NCBI RefSeq assembly: GCF_028476545.1
Contig: NW_026732312.1
Coordinates: 342,501-406,500 of the forward strand
DNA from: Physella acuta
Lineage: Eukaryota; Mollusca; Gastropoda; Physidae
Direction: 5' to 3'
Length of the DNA stretch: 64,000 nt
Shown: one piece after another, positions 50,736 through 63,661 of the stretch
How positions within the stretch are numbered: the first letter of the stretch is position 1
Layout: every line of letters begins with the position of its first letter
Translations under genes and position numbers: made by a program
Notes under the pieces: model-generated
Seen by the model: the letters and a program-made list of their open reading frames with translations, nothing else
The model's database searches: none
What the model was told of the DNA's origin: nothing

Positions 50736-52369
50736 ATGTTACAATCAACCTGATGTAGTTTGTCTTAATCTAATTTTTTTAAACTCACATACCGATCATA
50801 AGCACTGATTATATAATTCATATTTAAATAACAAGTTTTCTTTTAGAAATTGTACTTATTCTCTTCTTGTTGGAAGGCTGAAATGCTACAACTTTGCAAT
50901 AAACAAACAATGTATATCTTTAATCAATCTAGAGAAATTTTACGTTGTTGAATAAAACTAAAACTAAACAAAAATGTTTACCAGAAATATTAAAAAGCAG
51001 GCACAAAAATTTGTTTCATTAGTTTTATTAAATGGTCATCAAATAAATTATACATTTTTTTTTACCAACAATCTACCTGAAAATAATAACATAGAGGTAT
51101 GTTGTTATAGTGTTATATAATAAAACTTAATGAAAATAAAAATTACAAAATTCTGCAATTCTTATATACCTAAGACAATACAGATTTATTTATTAATTGA
51201 AAATGCCAGATCTGTATGGTTGATGTTAACTATGATAGACAGCTAGATTCTACCACCTTGTACATTTCATTTAATGTAAATATTTTTTAAGTCTTACAAT
51301 ATCTTGAAAGTGTACAGTGAAAGATAGGTCATATAAAAATGGAGGTGAAGCAATTCAAAGAGCTGTATATCACCTGGCAGAAAACTATACGTGTGTATAC
51401 ATGTTCCATGATGTGCCAGTGACAGCCAACTGACCAGGACAAAAAAAAAAACCTTGTCTAGTCACATGACCTGGTCAAACTATAAATTGTCTAACATGAC
51501 CAGGACAAAATATACCTTTTGTAGTCACATGACCAAGTCAAAATATACCTTGTCTAGTCACATGACCTGGTCTAAGTGCACCTTGTATAGTCATAACTAA
51601 AATTTTAAAAGATTAATATTTTTATTTAGATAAGTGAAATATTTGAGTAAAAAATTATTAAATACAATTATAAATATGGTATATGTGAGACAGCTAGTTA
51701 AACCTACATTAATAGTTATGTTTACAAAAATTTAAGTTTATGAATACGTATTGCCACAATGCCTACTTTTAAAAAAGTTTTTTCAATTTCTTTTGAAAGC
51801 AAAACACAGAAAAACATGGGAGATAATGAAAAATTTGTCATAAAGGGATACAATCCATTTATTATACTTTGAGAGAGAGAGCAAGAAATATGATAATTAA
51901 AATGCACATTTCTATAAAAACAATAATTTAATATGCATTAAATTACAGAAAAAAATCAATGCAGAAAAAAATCATTGTCTCGAAGTATTTGAGCAAATAT
52001 ATAAAACACCAGTCGTCACTGATAAATAGTCAATTTAAATGGTATATACAGTAAAAAAAGGGGCCATTCATAAATTTCAATAACGTCAACAATGTCATCT
52101 TTAGTTGAAGGGTGAGGGGCAGGTACACATAGCTATAAGTGGACTCCTTAACTATCACGCGGTCCTGCCATCGTGGAACGCATAGACAAACGCAAAAATA
52201 GATAGGTTCAATACATACAAACAAGCATGCTCTAAAAAATGCAATTTAACCAATGCTAAACCAAAAAGTACCTGATTTCGTAAAGTGCCAGATTTCGGGA
52301 AGTCGAGACCCAATAGCTTTCAGTATATTACTAATATTACATCGCATACTATAATATGACACACGGTGA
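50736..52369. other. Intergenic, one short tandem repeat
   Basis: 51420-51595 repeats TAGTCACATGACCTGGTC with spacers of ~25 bp, about four copies. The rest is AT-rich without recognisable features. Confidence 0.55.
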
Positions 52370-53227
52370 CAGAGGCGTAGCTAGGGGAGGGCGGGGAGGG
52401 CGGCCGCCCCGGGCGCCGACCCTAAGGGGGCGCCAAAAGGGGTAGAAACAAATATTTACAAGCTCATTTTAAGCTGCAGTTTTTAATTATAAACAGTCAA
52501 AGTAAAGAAATTTAACGGCTGAGAGCCTTTTCATACTGATTTAACTGTTTTCTACCTTGATTGAGTAACTGTTAAAGGTATATCCTTAAGAAACAGTGAC
52601 CGGAAAACTGCTTTTTCGAAGCCTAAAATCGGAAAAATTAAGGAATAAATAACCCTTATCACTCAGAAAAGAACCCATGGAACTAAAGCGATTGTGTAAC
52701 ATAAAAACAAGAGTTAGTGACGTTTAAAATCCGCTCTACCAGTTTTGTCCAAGATGGTGGGGAGGGGGGGGGGGCTTTTTCACCCACAAAAATCGCAGGA
52801 TTTGTACTGGATCGGTTACTAGATAACTCTTTTAACACTTAGAAAAGAATTTTTTTTCCTCTAGCTTGTTTCATTATACAATCAACCGGTCAACGAAATA
52901 CCCATATGGTATTCCAATGTGAACAATAATTTGCTATTGTATGTCAATTGTATGACCTTAATCTAACAAACTTATAACCCAAATATGTACTATATCATAA
53001 CAGAGACTGTTCCAAAGACAAAACATAAAAAGACTGTCCTAAACGAATTAGCACCGCTACAATATTTTTTTTTCTGACATTACTAATCATCATCTTTAAA
53101 GGATAATGCATCTTAAGAGGAATTTAATTGGCGTTGAGTTAAGTTTTAGGGAACGACAATCATACAGCGTAACTATTAATTTTTTTCAAGACTGTCGCAC
53201 ACACACACATACACACACACACGCACG

Positions 53228-53260
<33 letters not shown>

Positions 53261-53318
53261 GACGGGGCGCCAAACTGAATGTTCGCCCCGGGCGCCGGGA
53301 GGGGTCGCTACGCCTCTG
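52370..53318 (+). mobile_element. 949-bp hAT-like element, sister of 35906-37641
   Basis: CAGAGGCGTAGCTAGGG to CGCTACGCCTCTG; identical flanks CACGGTGA (52362-52369, 53319-53326). Shares GGCGGCCGCCCC, GGGCGCCAAAAGGGG, TTTTAACTGTTTTCTACCTTGATT-type sequence and the AAGATGGTG/G-run module with the 1.7-kb copy, but lacks its MITE insert. Confidence 0.93.
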
Positions 53319-53625
53319 CACGGTGATACCAAATATCATTTAAAGTATAGAACCTAGGCCTATCTGTTGTGTGATGATTACATGTGGACATAAAGTAACC
53401 GATATGTTTATTAATTTACACACTGAAAGAACTTTTGAGTCGCAAAACGTCATACCCCACACATTCACAAAAATCATGTAAGTTATCGTTTTAATTGAGG
53501 CCAATACAATTTCTGGATTTTCAAATGTCAAATAAAATGTAAGTGCGGATATTATGATACGAATGAATCGGTAAACAAAATAAACAATTTGGTATGTTCA
53601 CATTCCAACAAATCAGGTCCCAGCG

Positions 53626-54493
<868 letters not shown>

Positions 54494-54522
54494 TCCCAGC
54501 GCCATCTTGAGAGCCAGACGTC

Positions 54523-57500
54523 TCAACTGCTGATGATGTACTCTCTCTGGCTGACTTCTGCTGGCTGAACGTTTGTTGATTTCATCGCCTGCTGAACTTC
54601 TCGTCCGCCAATCTGTGTCAAGGCCGCCCCAGCAGCGTGCCGGACTTGGGGTATGACGTCATTATGCCTGGGGAAGATTTGGATTGGACAGCTTTGAACG
54701 TGTGATCATTATAGCAATTTAATGTAGCCTTGCGTAGTCGGACAAGGGAGCATCGGATGCTAAGTGCTAACTCAGAAAGTGTAGAGTTAAGACCCCGGGT
54801 AGAGGCGGTTTTTTTTGCTGTGGTCAGCAACGTTTTTACAATTATTACATATACATTTTTTTTAAAAATTCTTGTACTTAAAAAGCGTGTTAAGATGGAG
54901 GAAAAAAACCCGATTGTTTTATTAATTCATTAACAATCTATTTTGCACCACCTCCCCAAGTATTTCGCCAAAAAGAGGAAATGTATATTTGCCATAGGAG
55001 TGTGAAAACTGACCACAAAAGCAGGAGTTTCTCAACGGCTTCCTGGCTTTTAAGGCAAGCCACCGCTTTACAGGCCTCCAGTCGTACCACGTGATCCCCG
55101 TCATCTAGCGAGTCGACAAGAGCCTTGACCGAGACGTGGTCAGTGGCCTGGATGCAGGTGGCCAGGGTGGACACACTGGCAGACCGGATGCTGGGGTCAG
55201 CGTCAGCCATGAGTGACCTCAGACACGTCAGGATTGTCGAGCTGAGGAACTTGCCTGCGTGAAAATCAAAATTCATATAAGTTTTCTTTGTCAACATTCA
55301 CGAAACAAAATATTGTTTATTAAACAAGTTAGATTTGTGTGTGTGTTGCATTTAGATATGCAGTTTTTCAAAAAGTGTAGTATAAATTTAATTTAATCAA
55401 TATTAACAAAAATATACAACAAATAATCCAGCCTGCTTCATTTTAATAATTCAATATGTTTCGTGTTTATTTGTGTGTCCAAAAGTAGCCAATGACAACG
55501 AAAATGCCAACCAATTTTTTTATTTTACCTTTCGCGTGAAAAAGTCGAATTACATGCTTTGTAAAATATTTAATTATATTGTATTGGTAAACTGAGTTTA
55601 AAAAGAAAACAAAAAACTATCCCTCAAATATTATTTCCAACAAAAACACATAGGTCTACTTATTTTCTTACAAACAAAATATTGACCCCACTCAATGAAA
55701 GTGAAAGGCAAGTAAAATATGAACACGCTATGTTGGACTATTAATGCTATGCTCTCTATTCTAAAGAGACAGAATCTGGGGGTTTTACCGATATTGTTAA
55801 TAGCCACTGCCCTCACAGTAGAATTGGAATCGAAGACGTCACGCATGGCCTGCGTTACCATGGCAACAGAGTGAACCACTTCCCAAACATCTCTGTCTGT
55901 TCCCAAATCCTTGCAAAATTCTGGGAAAAAACAGTTAAAAATGTACATTGTTTTGTAACCCTAAATACTTGTACGACATACACATAAAAACAGCTAAAGG
56001 CGTTGAGGATTGTTTGTGGCTGGGCATACAACTGACCACACTATTCATTCATATGCAGAGGCCACATACACAGATGAGTTATACTTTATATGCCCCATGG
56101 ACCGCTATGTTTAAAAAGATAACTTCACTAATATTTTTTTTTTTAATTCAATATTTTTATCTCAAACGTATTATCATTTTTGCATCTAATTTTTTTTATT
56201 AGAGTGGAACAAATATTTTTTAAAGCTTAACACATTCGTTACCCCGATCAAATTATCTCCCCCCCCCCCCCCCTCAGCCCCCCCCCCCCCCCGTGTAGCC
56301 CGGGTCACTGGTCAAGTGTAAAGGTTGAGATGCCCTCACCTATGAAGTTCTCCTTGCGTACCGTCCCGTCAAAGGTGAGTTCACTGCGCAGGACGTGGTC
56401 CAGGTGGGCGTGGCAGGACTTAGGGATGCTGCAGTTGATCAACTCACGGTACGCCTGCCGCAGGTCTTGCAGGAACCTGCGCAGTCGTGGGTTTTAATTA
56501 GCAGTCGGATTTGACGATTTGCTTTAAGTATTTTTATGTACAATTAAAAAAAAAAAAAAAAAAAAAAAACACATGAAAACCAACCGTAAAAAAAAATCAG
56601 TGTATTCAAAGAAAGCATAGTTTTGAGTCGGGTTAAAGGTAAAGGTTACCGGATAGGGCAAGAGTTGGTATGAGGATTATGGTTAGCGTGAGTCTGAGCG
56701 CACAAACGTTATATACGTCCTGTCAACGTTGTAGGAGGCACCCTTATAAGTTGATTAAATTCACGTCGTTTTTATCAAGGATATGACTTGTGTGATTTTA
56801 TATAGATTTTTTCCCCAGGTCGTTGTAAAAAGGTCAACCTTGGCCACACATATTTAATCGAGATCAACATTGACCATTCATTACATCGACAATAGTTTCA
56901 TCTGGTCTTTTATAAGCTTAACCAAGTGTCCCTGGGGCGTGAGCTAGTTTAATGTCTATTTTTGAGATCTTAATCTACATAAAAAAATAAAAATAAAACA
57001 GCCGTTACCTATCCCACGTGACCTTGGGGCCAAGGTCACCATAGTGTGTGTCCCAGAAGTGCGCAGCGGTCACGTGATTGCCCAGGTACAACATCCGCTT
57101 CAGTTTGTGTTGGCGCGAGATTTTCTCGCTTCTCGGCTTAGAGCTGACTTGACCAAAGTCCTGCCAGTAAGTAAACAAATGATTCGAAAATCGTAGAGTA
57201 GGCCTACCTAAAATAAAGTTTCTAACTTATGTCTTCGTCAGAACAAGCCTTATTTATAGCAACAGTAAACCAATGTAATAACTTTTGGCTTTCTTTCTTG
57301 TTTCAGCACAACAATACCCTAACCATTTCTAGCCATAGCAGTGGCGTAGCGAGGTCGGGTGTCACCCGGTGCGGCACTTAATGGTGTCACCCCCCAGAGG
57401 CGTAGCGACCCTTCCCGTGGACAAACTTTCAAATTTTCGATTTGCACCCCCCCCCCTCAAACTTTCGATTTGCACCCCCCTCAAGTTTTTCTCTATATAT

Positions 57501-60500
57501 TATGCTATTTTTTGCCTTGGTGTCACCCGGTGCGGTCCGCACCCCCGACCCCCTCGCTACGCCGACCATTCTAGAACATCTAACTTGACAGATCACATGG
57601 CTTACAATCCCTAAAATTAGAACGTACCTCGTCAATGACGTCATATCCACCTATTACGCTAATTTCCTCCTTGACGTGGCGCACCATCTGTAGAATGGAC
57701 AGGTCCAGCGTGTTCTTGACAGAGAGCTCAAACCACTTGTAGGACCCGAGTTGCAGCTTGCTGTGGAAGGGGAGGGGGTGGGGTAAGTTCGTGCGATTGT
57801 TAATTATTTAATTGTTGGTACTGTTGGCAGTGCCAGGTTATTTAGCGCCCTAGGCAAAACTTATTAAAACGCCCCCTTTCACACAATTAATTACTAAAAC
57901 ATCTGTATAAGAAAACAATTAATTAAAAGTGACATATTAATTTATTATCAATTGCATGCACGTTATAAGTAGACATCAAAATCACATTTCACTTCCCTCC
58001 ATCGTCGCAAACGTTTGTACTAATTCCTTCAGTTCCAGTTTGCAAGCGTAATCACATTTTATTGAAATTGTTGCTAAGTCCACGAGTTTACTTTGTACGT
58101 TACTACATAGCCCCCCCCCCCCCTTTTAGAAAATTTTCAAGTGCCCCCCCCCCCCCCCCCCCCCCCCCCACGGGAGAAAAAGTCTGGGAAAAAAAACACT
58201 GGGAAGAAAACACAGTTCTTGTAGTGTAGGCTCTATGCAGACCTCCCAATGTGAGTTCTAGAACGAAACTTACCTGTTTTAGGCCTGACTGTCTTAAGTT
58301 ATAATTGTAAAATGTCTATATTGTCTATATGAACCCTTAAGGAAGGATGAAACATATGAAAAAGACATTAATTAATTAGTTAATTAATTTGCGTCTAAGA
58401 TGAATTTAGACGCATTAGTTGCACTATCTTATACTGTATGTCTAATAGTATTAACTATTGCAATCTACAACGGCTGCTGTTTTTGTTTTTCAACCTGATA
58501 ATGCTAAAAAAAACCTTCCAAACTATTTTGTTTAGAACTTCTGCTCTATATAATATTAACAATAGCAAATAATAACTTAAAGTATTTATAAGAAAGCGGT
58601 CAACCAAAGTGCAGGAATTTGAAATGAATGTAAAGTTAAGCAACGAATTATCTCACATTTGGGCAGAGGCGTAGCGAGGGGGGGGGGGGGGCGGGGGGAC
58701 GACATATGTCCCCCGGGCCAGAGGCGTAGCGACCCTTCCCGGCGCCCGGGTACAAACTTTCAATTTAGAGCCCCCTTCTCAAACTTTCGATTTGCAACCC
58801 CCCCTTAAACTTTCGATTTGCACCCCCCTCAAACTTTCGATTTGCACCCCCCCCCCTCAAACTATTTATCATTGAAAAATGCAGTTAAAATAACATTTTA
58901 ATTTGGGTTTACAACCAATTTTGGCGCCCCCTAAGGACGGCGCCCGGGGACATATGTACCCCCCAGCCCCCACATCGCTACGCCTCTGCCCCGGGCGCCG
59001 ACCTTAGGGGGCGCCGACCTTAGGGGGCGATTAAATGGGTTTGAAAAAAAATTGAAAGGTTGAGGGGGGGTGCAAATCGAAAGTTTGTTCCCGGGCGCCG
59101 TAAAGGGTCGCTACACCTGTGCATTTGCGGTCATCCATAAATGACGTCACGCTTTTTTTGACGATTGTTACCCCCTCCCCTCCGTCACACATTGTCACAA
59201 AAAGCCAGACCCCCCCCCCCTAAAATGACGCCACTCCTCAGCCTACAACCCCCTCAAAATTGCAGCTGAATTTTTTTTTAAACACCGATATTTACCCAAA
59301 TTCTTGTCTGAACTCTGTCAAAATAGAGTATTTTGATCAATTCTTATTACAATTTATGAAAACCGTTTTCTAAAACGCGAAATAACGTCTAAAATTCGTT
59401 TTCCTACATTGCTTTTTTTAAAATGCTAAAGTGTGACGTCGCACAATCTGAACCCCACCCCCCACCCCCTCATCACGCACCGTCACACAATTACGGACCC
59501 CCCCTCCCCTACGAGTGTGACGTCATTTATGGACGACCCCTTTGGAACACTGTTTCTTCCAGAATTTTTTCTCCGGGGGGGGGGGGGGCACTTGAGATTA
59601 TCGGGGAGGGGGGGTCAACATTTTTCGGGGGGGGGGGGCGGACACTAGTAAAAGTGTATGTTTACTATATAAATTCCACCCCCCCCCCCCCCCGAACTTC
59701 CAGAAGTTCGGCCATCTCCATTACCACAAAAATTAGGATATTTAACTCTAATGTCAAGGCAGTTCTGCTGTATGGAGCAGAGACATGGATAGTCTCCAAG
59801 GCAAGCACAGCAAAGATTCAGACCTTCATGAATAGATGCCTTAGACAGATACTGAAACTGAGATGGCAGGTCAAAGTGACGAACTTGGAACTATGGAGGA
59901 AAGCTAGGCAGGAGCCTATAGGTGTGCAAATAAGAAGGAGGAAGTGGCGCTGGGTGGGTCACACACTGCGAAAGGCTCACACAAATGTTACACGCCAAGC
60001 GCTTGAGTGGATCCCCAGGGAAAGCGGAAGAGAGGGCGCCCAAGACAGACCTGGAGGCGGAGTCTTCTTGAAGAACTGAAGCCAACAGGGATGTCTTGGG
60101 AGATGTCAAAATTAATAGCCGAGGATAGGAAGAAATGGAAAAATGGAAGGAAATGGTGGAGGCCCTATGCTCCATAAGGAGCAAAGAGGACTAACAAAAA
60201 ATAACCCCCCCCCCCCCCGAAGAGATGCCTGGAAGAAACTGCTTTGGAAATACTGATACCAAAATTGTATTCAAGGGAAATAACTTTCACAAAAATAGCT
60301 AAAATAACCCAGTGTTACTAAGACATGCTTGAAAAACACAATGAAACGCTCTAAATTTCATTATATCATTATTATAAGATATCTTTTATATTAAATATGT
60401 AACCGTGTCAAAAAAATATTTTACTATTTGACTACTAAATTATAGGTTTTGTTTGAAAGTCTAAAAAATGGTAGCTTTATTATAACACACTTTTAGCCAA

Positions 60501-63471
60501 TTTTAATGATATACATTCCCTAATTATGATTGGACTTCAAAATCTGAATAGTTACAATTTTGGATCCCCCAAAATAAAGGGACATCTTTCACAAAAATAA
60601 ATACGTAAAGTATTTCTAAAATTATTGATTGAATATTTTTAAAAATTATAATTTGAAAAAAAAAAACAACAACCAAGTTTACGAATAGTTACAGATTCCA
60701 GCCAATATATTATATATTAAAACTTTAAGAGCAGTAATATAGATTCCTAAAAAACTAAGATTTTTCAGCTAGAAAACGCATACATTTATTTATAGTATGT
60801 TCCGTCCGTACTAGATTCACAACACATATCAAACGTTGATTCCTAAACATAACTAGGCTTGATGCTCCAGAACTACGACACCAACTCCCTTAACTTCACC
60901 ATGCTCTACAAACGATACTCCAAATCAACAACGATTTCACTGGACCTACTACTACACGCTAACAGCCAACACATTTCGATACCTTAATACCACAAGAATC
61001 AATACTCCCGAACTCCAGAACTCCGATACTTCATCACCTGCATTCTCATTTCTCTACTACCAATCTGATTCCACTAGACCAAACTACACGACAACAGCCA
61101 AATAAAAAATACGACACTTAGACACTTATTACTTTATACCTTCCACCGTTACTCCCAAATCTAAACGATTCATCAAAACTTACCAAACAAGTGATAATAC
61201 TTTGAAAAAACCCCGTCATTACAAAACTCTATACACCAGAACAGATTTTTAATTCAGTCAGAGAAAACCAGATTTTTACAAGCCTTATTAAAACACAAAA
61301 GGTGCACGTGTTTTTGAACGCCTCGTTATACGCTGGAGCGATCACTAAATCAACATTAAAATTAGATAACCGTTTGAAATGTTCCAAATTTAAATTACGA
61401 ACGTATTTAATCGTTTTCTACATCAATTATGTGACACCAAACTAAAAAGGCAGAGTGACTGGTAAAAAGCGCCCCGACCTTTCCAAATTAGGGAGGTGGG
61501 GTTGGATTTTCACCTTCGCGAATAAATATAGGTCTATATAGAACTAATTTTGGGGTGAGGGTGCATAATAGATAGTTCGTCCTGGGCGCCGAAACAGATC
61601 GCTATTCTTTTCTATATTACCATCCATAGATTGTAAAAGATAATCAAAGTTGTTAATTATTAGGTACTTTTTGATAATAGCGATTAAACCTTTTTTGCGC
61701 CCCCCCCCCCCCCCCCACTAAGGATGGCGCCCTGGGCGACCGCCTAGTTCGCCTGTTGGGCTACCGGGAAAGAACCGGAAAATGTTCTGCTGATGAGGAA
61801 ATCATGAAGAGAAGATGGGACTGAACAGAGTACACCATACGCACTCAGCCTAACCTAGGCAATCATTTAGATGGAACCCGCGAGGAAAGCATAGGAAGAG
61901 GTCGACACCTTGATGCCGACACCACAAAAATGGGCTACACTGGGAATCAAATTGAGAAGTTGGAGCAGGACAGCGCACTCTGGGAATCTTTGGTTGGTGG
62001 CGGCGTTGATGATACTTGTCAGTTTCGTAGAGTCAGCGTTTCGTGATATAAGTTACCATTAGGGCTTGGCTTATGCATACGCGTCACAAGGTTGGGGTTG
62101 TGGGATTGGGTGGGGGGGGGGGGGGGTGAGACTGGGTACTACACCAGTTGATATGTGTAGTGATGTAAGCGACGATTACACGTCAACCACGAATTTACCA
62201 TGAATTACATGAAGACACATACCCCCAATCCACTTTTAACACATCGGTAAATACTTCAAATAGCCTACATGCACACACATATACCATACGGATTTTTGAG
62301 ATGATAAAAAAAATTAATGGGGGGGGGGGGGAGGGGCATTGGGGATACTAATAGTAACAGATTCTGTTTTACATTCTTAACTATGAGATCAAGAAAATTA
62401 AAACAAATTTAAAAATACTTCACACTCAACACTAATATCTCTTTAGTTTTTACAACACATTTCAACCAATGATAGTGTAATTATCATGTAACTTACATGC
62501 CCATCTCCATCGTGGTGATGACGTCAAGCGGCAGGTCAACCGAGACGGGAAAGATGACCTTGTCGCAGATCTGAGCCAATGAGACTTGGTCTCTCAACGG
62601 TCGAAGATTGACCGTGTCCGACTTTAGAAGGACCACCAGCATCTAGAAAACAGATTTTAACAAAAGTTGGGGATGTTAGACTAACCGTGTCCAGATTTAG
62701 CACAACTACAAGCACCCAGAAAAATGGATTCCAGATTTTATTTAAAACGGGCAATAGCTTTATATGCGTAATACAGAAACATAAAATTAATTAGAAATTA
62801 ATATTTAGTTAGAAATACATCAGGGTGAACTATAGCTTATATTACTTATAAAATAAGAGCATTAATTAATTAACGCTAAAACTAGTTTATTTTAATTAAT
62901 TACATTATTAAATCGTGGCTAATTGGTTTTAGACGTATTCTGTTAAATATTTTTTCTTCTTAATCTAGGGCAGACACGACTTTAGAGGATCAATCATCAA
63001 TCAATAAAAAAAATATTTAAATAATGTTCTTCAAGTTTGATCCTCGACTTGAACAATCAAGCACGAGTCTAATGACACAGTCCAGGTTTGGAATCTTCGG
63101 GATGACGCCGCGTCATCTGGTGCCTCACCTGGCTGTGGAGATCTACGGGTAGACTCCAGCAAGGGGGGGGGGAGGATCTTCACCTCCAGCGTTAAACAAG
63201 CCATCGTAAGTTTGACAAAAACACTTTATTTTACAGTTGACGATAAAATCTTCCTTCGTAGCTTTGACAAAAACACTATTTTATAGTTGACGATAAAATC
63301 TTCCTTAAAGTTTGACAGGAAATCTCCCAATGAAATCTTTCTGTTTACGTTTGTAATAAAATCTCACCTTACAGTTGACCACAGCTTGAGCGGCCAACTG
63401 AAAATCTTCCTCAGTGGTGATGGATTTGATTCTAGACAGCCAGACGGTCAGACCTGCAGACTCCATCGATT
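54523..63471 (-). CDS. HEAT-repeat protein, 3' part (8 exons; 5' end outside window)
   Basis: Exons: 63471-63368, 62642-62497, 57760-57628, 57160-57009, 56476-56340, 55920-55789, 55254-55017, 54667-54523; continuous frame, 394 aa visible. Exons are GC-rich against AT-rich introns. N-terminal part: STTEEDFQLAAQAV-type helices and HFWDTHYGDLGPKVTWDRF. From VAMVTQAMRDVFDSNSTVRA onward come alpha-solenoid HEAT units: LRSLMADADPSIRSASVSTL, LVDSLDDGDHVVRLEACKAV, LLLLHNDVIPQVRHAAGAAL. It ends AEVSQREYIISS. HEAT proteins are scaffolds; HEATR4 is a possible relative, but I cannot confirm it. The donor after exon 7 is weak (TT/GTGGTC); without it the frame runs to a TAG at 54938 followed by AATAAA at 54923, a possible alternative end. 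The 4.7-kb intron 62496-57761 is full of nested transposons. Confidence 0.8.
54918..54923 (-). terminator. Poly(A) signal for a possible short HEAT-gene isoform
   Basis: AATAAA on the minus strand 15 bases after the read-through stop at 54940-54938, inside the last intron. Confidence 0.35.
57339..57565 (-). mobile_element. hAT-like MITE, CAGTGGCGTAGCGAGG copy
   Basis: CAGTGGCGTAGCGAGGTCGG, then GGTGTCACCCGGTGCGGCAC, CAAACTTTCGATTTGCACCC repeats and CCCTCGCTACGCC. It is the reverse-arranged sister of 21850-22136. The right end is eroded and no clear target duplication is visible. It lies in the intron between exons 57760 and 57160. Confidence 0.75.
58105..58201 (-). mobile_element. G-rich MITE fragment, minus orientation
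   Basis: C runs around GAAAATTTTCAAGTGCC, then GGGAGAAAAAGTCTGGG: the left part of the family in reverse. Confidence 0.6.
58664..59121 (+). mobile_element. hAT-like MITE with a second one nested inside
   Basis: CAGAGGCGTAGCGAGGG to CGCTACACCTGTG; flanks CATTTGGG (58656-58663) and CATTTGCG (59122-59129), 7 of 8 identical. The body continues either side of the inner copy at 58719-58988. Confidence 0.88.
58719..58988 (-). mobile_element. Inner hAT-like MITE with perfect target duplication
   Basis: CAGAGGCGTAGCGACCC to CGCTACGCCTCTG; identical flanks CCCCGGGC (58711-58718, 58989-58996). The flanks fall exactly in the family motif CCCCGGGCGCCGACC of the outer element. Confidence 0.9.
59127..59540 (-). 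mobile_element. Harbinger-like MITE, second copy
   Basis: GCGGTCATCCATAAATGACG to ACGTCATTTATGGACGACCCC, TTT flanks on both sides. The body is the reverse complement of 44196-44618 (shared TATTTTGATCAATTC and ACGGTTTTCTAAAAC-type blocks). Confidence 0.88.
59548..60241 (+). mobile_element. G-rich hAT-like MITE interrupted by a LINE fragment
   Basis: CACTGTTTCTTCCAG to GCCTGGAAGAAACTG; identical flanks CTTTGGAA (59540-59547, 60242-60249). The body is split by a LINE at 59697-60203. Confidence 0.9.
59697..60203 (+). mobile_element. 5'-truncated LINE, C-terminal reverse-transcriptase region
   Basis: Encodes VLLYGAETWIVSKASTAKI, FMNRCLRQILKLRW, RRKWRWVGHTLRKAHTN and ALEWIPRESG, the conserved C-terminal stretch of non-LTR retrotransposon polymerases (RTE- or I/Nimb-like; clade not resolved). 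One frame shift separates this from RQTWRRSLLEELKPTGM and AEDRKKWK further on. Ends AACAAAAAATA. Flanked by a target duplication of A, 14-15 C, GAA (59678-59696 and 60204-60221). Confidence 0.9.
60250..60859. other. Intron sequence, nothing recognised
   Basis: AT-rich part of the 4.7-kb HEAT-gene intron. Confidence 0.5.
60860..61260. other. Strongly C-rich, G-poor stretch
   Basis: A hand count over 250 bases gives roughly 24 G against three times as many C. Words such as ACTCC, CCAGAACTCC and ACTACAC recur without a fixed period. No coding frame or known repeat. Confidence 0.6.
61795..62040 (+). mobile_element. Second LINE 3' fragment, more decayed
   Basis: HLDADTTKMGYTGNQIEKLE followed by QDSALWESLVGG matches the C-terminal tail of non-LTR retrotransposon polymerases (DLDADTKKMGYTW...W..LVGGLC). 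Upstream KRRWDW and a shifted frame over GGAACCCGCGAGGAAAGC fit the RRW..G and W.P.GKR motifs. Several frame breaks. Confidence 0.7.
62041..62496. other. Intron sequence, poly-G tracts only
   Basis: G runs at 62110-62127 and 62320-62331; no other feature. Confidence 0.5.
62643..63367 (-). other. HEAT-gene intron between the first two visible exons
   Basis: AT-rich. 63200-63345 holds a degenerate repeat of GTTTGACAAAAACACTATTT with GACGATAAAATCTTCCTT. No exon seen. Confidence 0.5.
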
Positions 63472-63661
63472 CTGTAACAGTGTGTACCGGCATAAGTTGT
63501 GTTTACATAAATAACAGTCTGTAACAGTGGCTACCGGCATAAATTTGCGTTTACATAAATAACAGTCTGTAACAGTGGGTACCGGCGTAAGTTTGTGTTT
63601 ACAGAAATAACAGTTTGTAACAGTGGGTACGGGCATAAGTTTGTGTTTACATAAATAACAG
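63471..63661. repeat. 48-bp array copying the splice acceptor of the HEAT-gene exon
   Basis: Four units of TCTGTAACAGTGGGTACCGG plus CATAAGTTTGTGTTTACATAAATAACAG. On the gene strand each ends CACTGTTACAG/A, the same acceptor that opens the exon at 63471. Confidence 0.9.

Larger units (their letters stand above)
57834..61755. mobile_element. Possible large host element enclosing the nested cluster
   Basis: AGCGCCCTAGGCAAAA near the left and GGCGCCCTGGGCGACCGCC with TAGTTCGCCTG at the right could be inverted ends of one old hAT-like element into which everything at 58664-60241 was inserted. No target duplication was found, so this is tentative. Confidence 0.3.

Noticed and set aside
59423-59700. 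N-terminal half of a 218-codon frame ending in LINE reverse transcriptase
   Set aside because: It is a chance fusion of Harbinger-like and G-rich MITE sequence to the LINE frame; only the part after 59697 is protein-derived.
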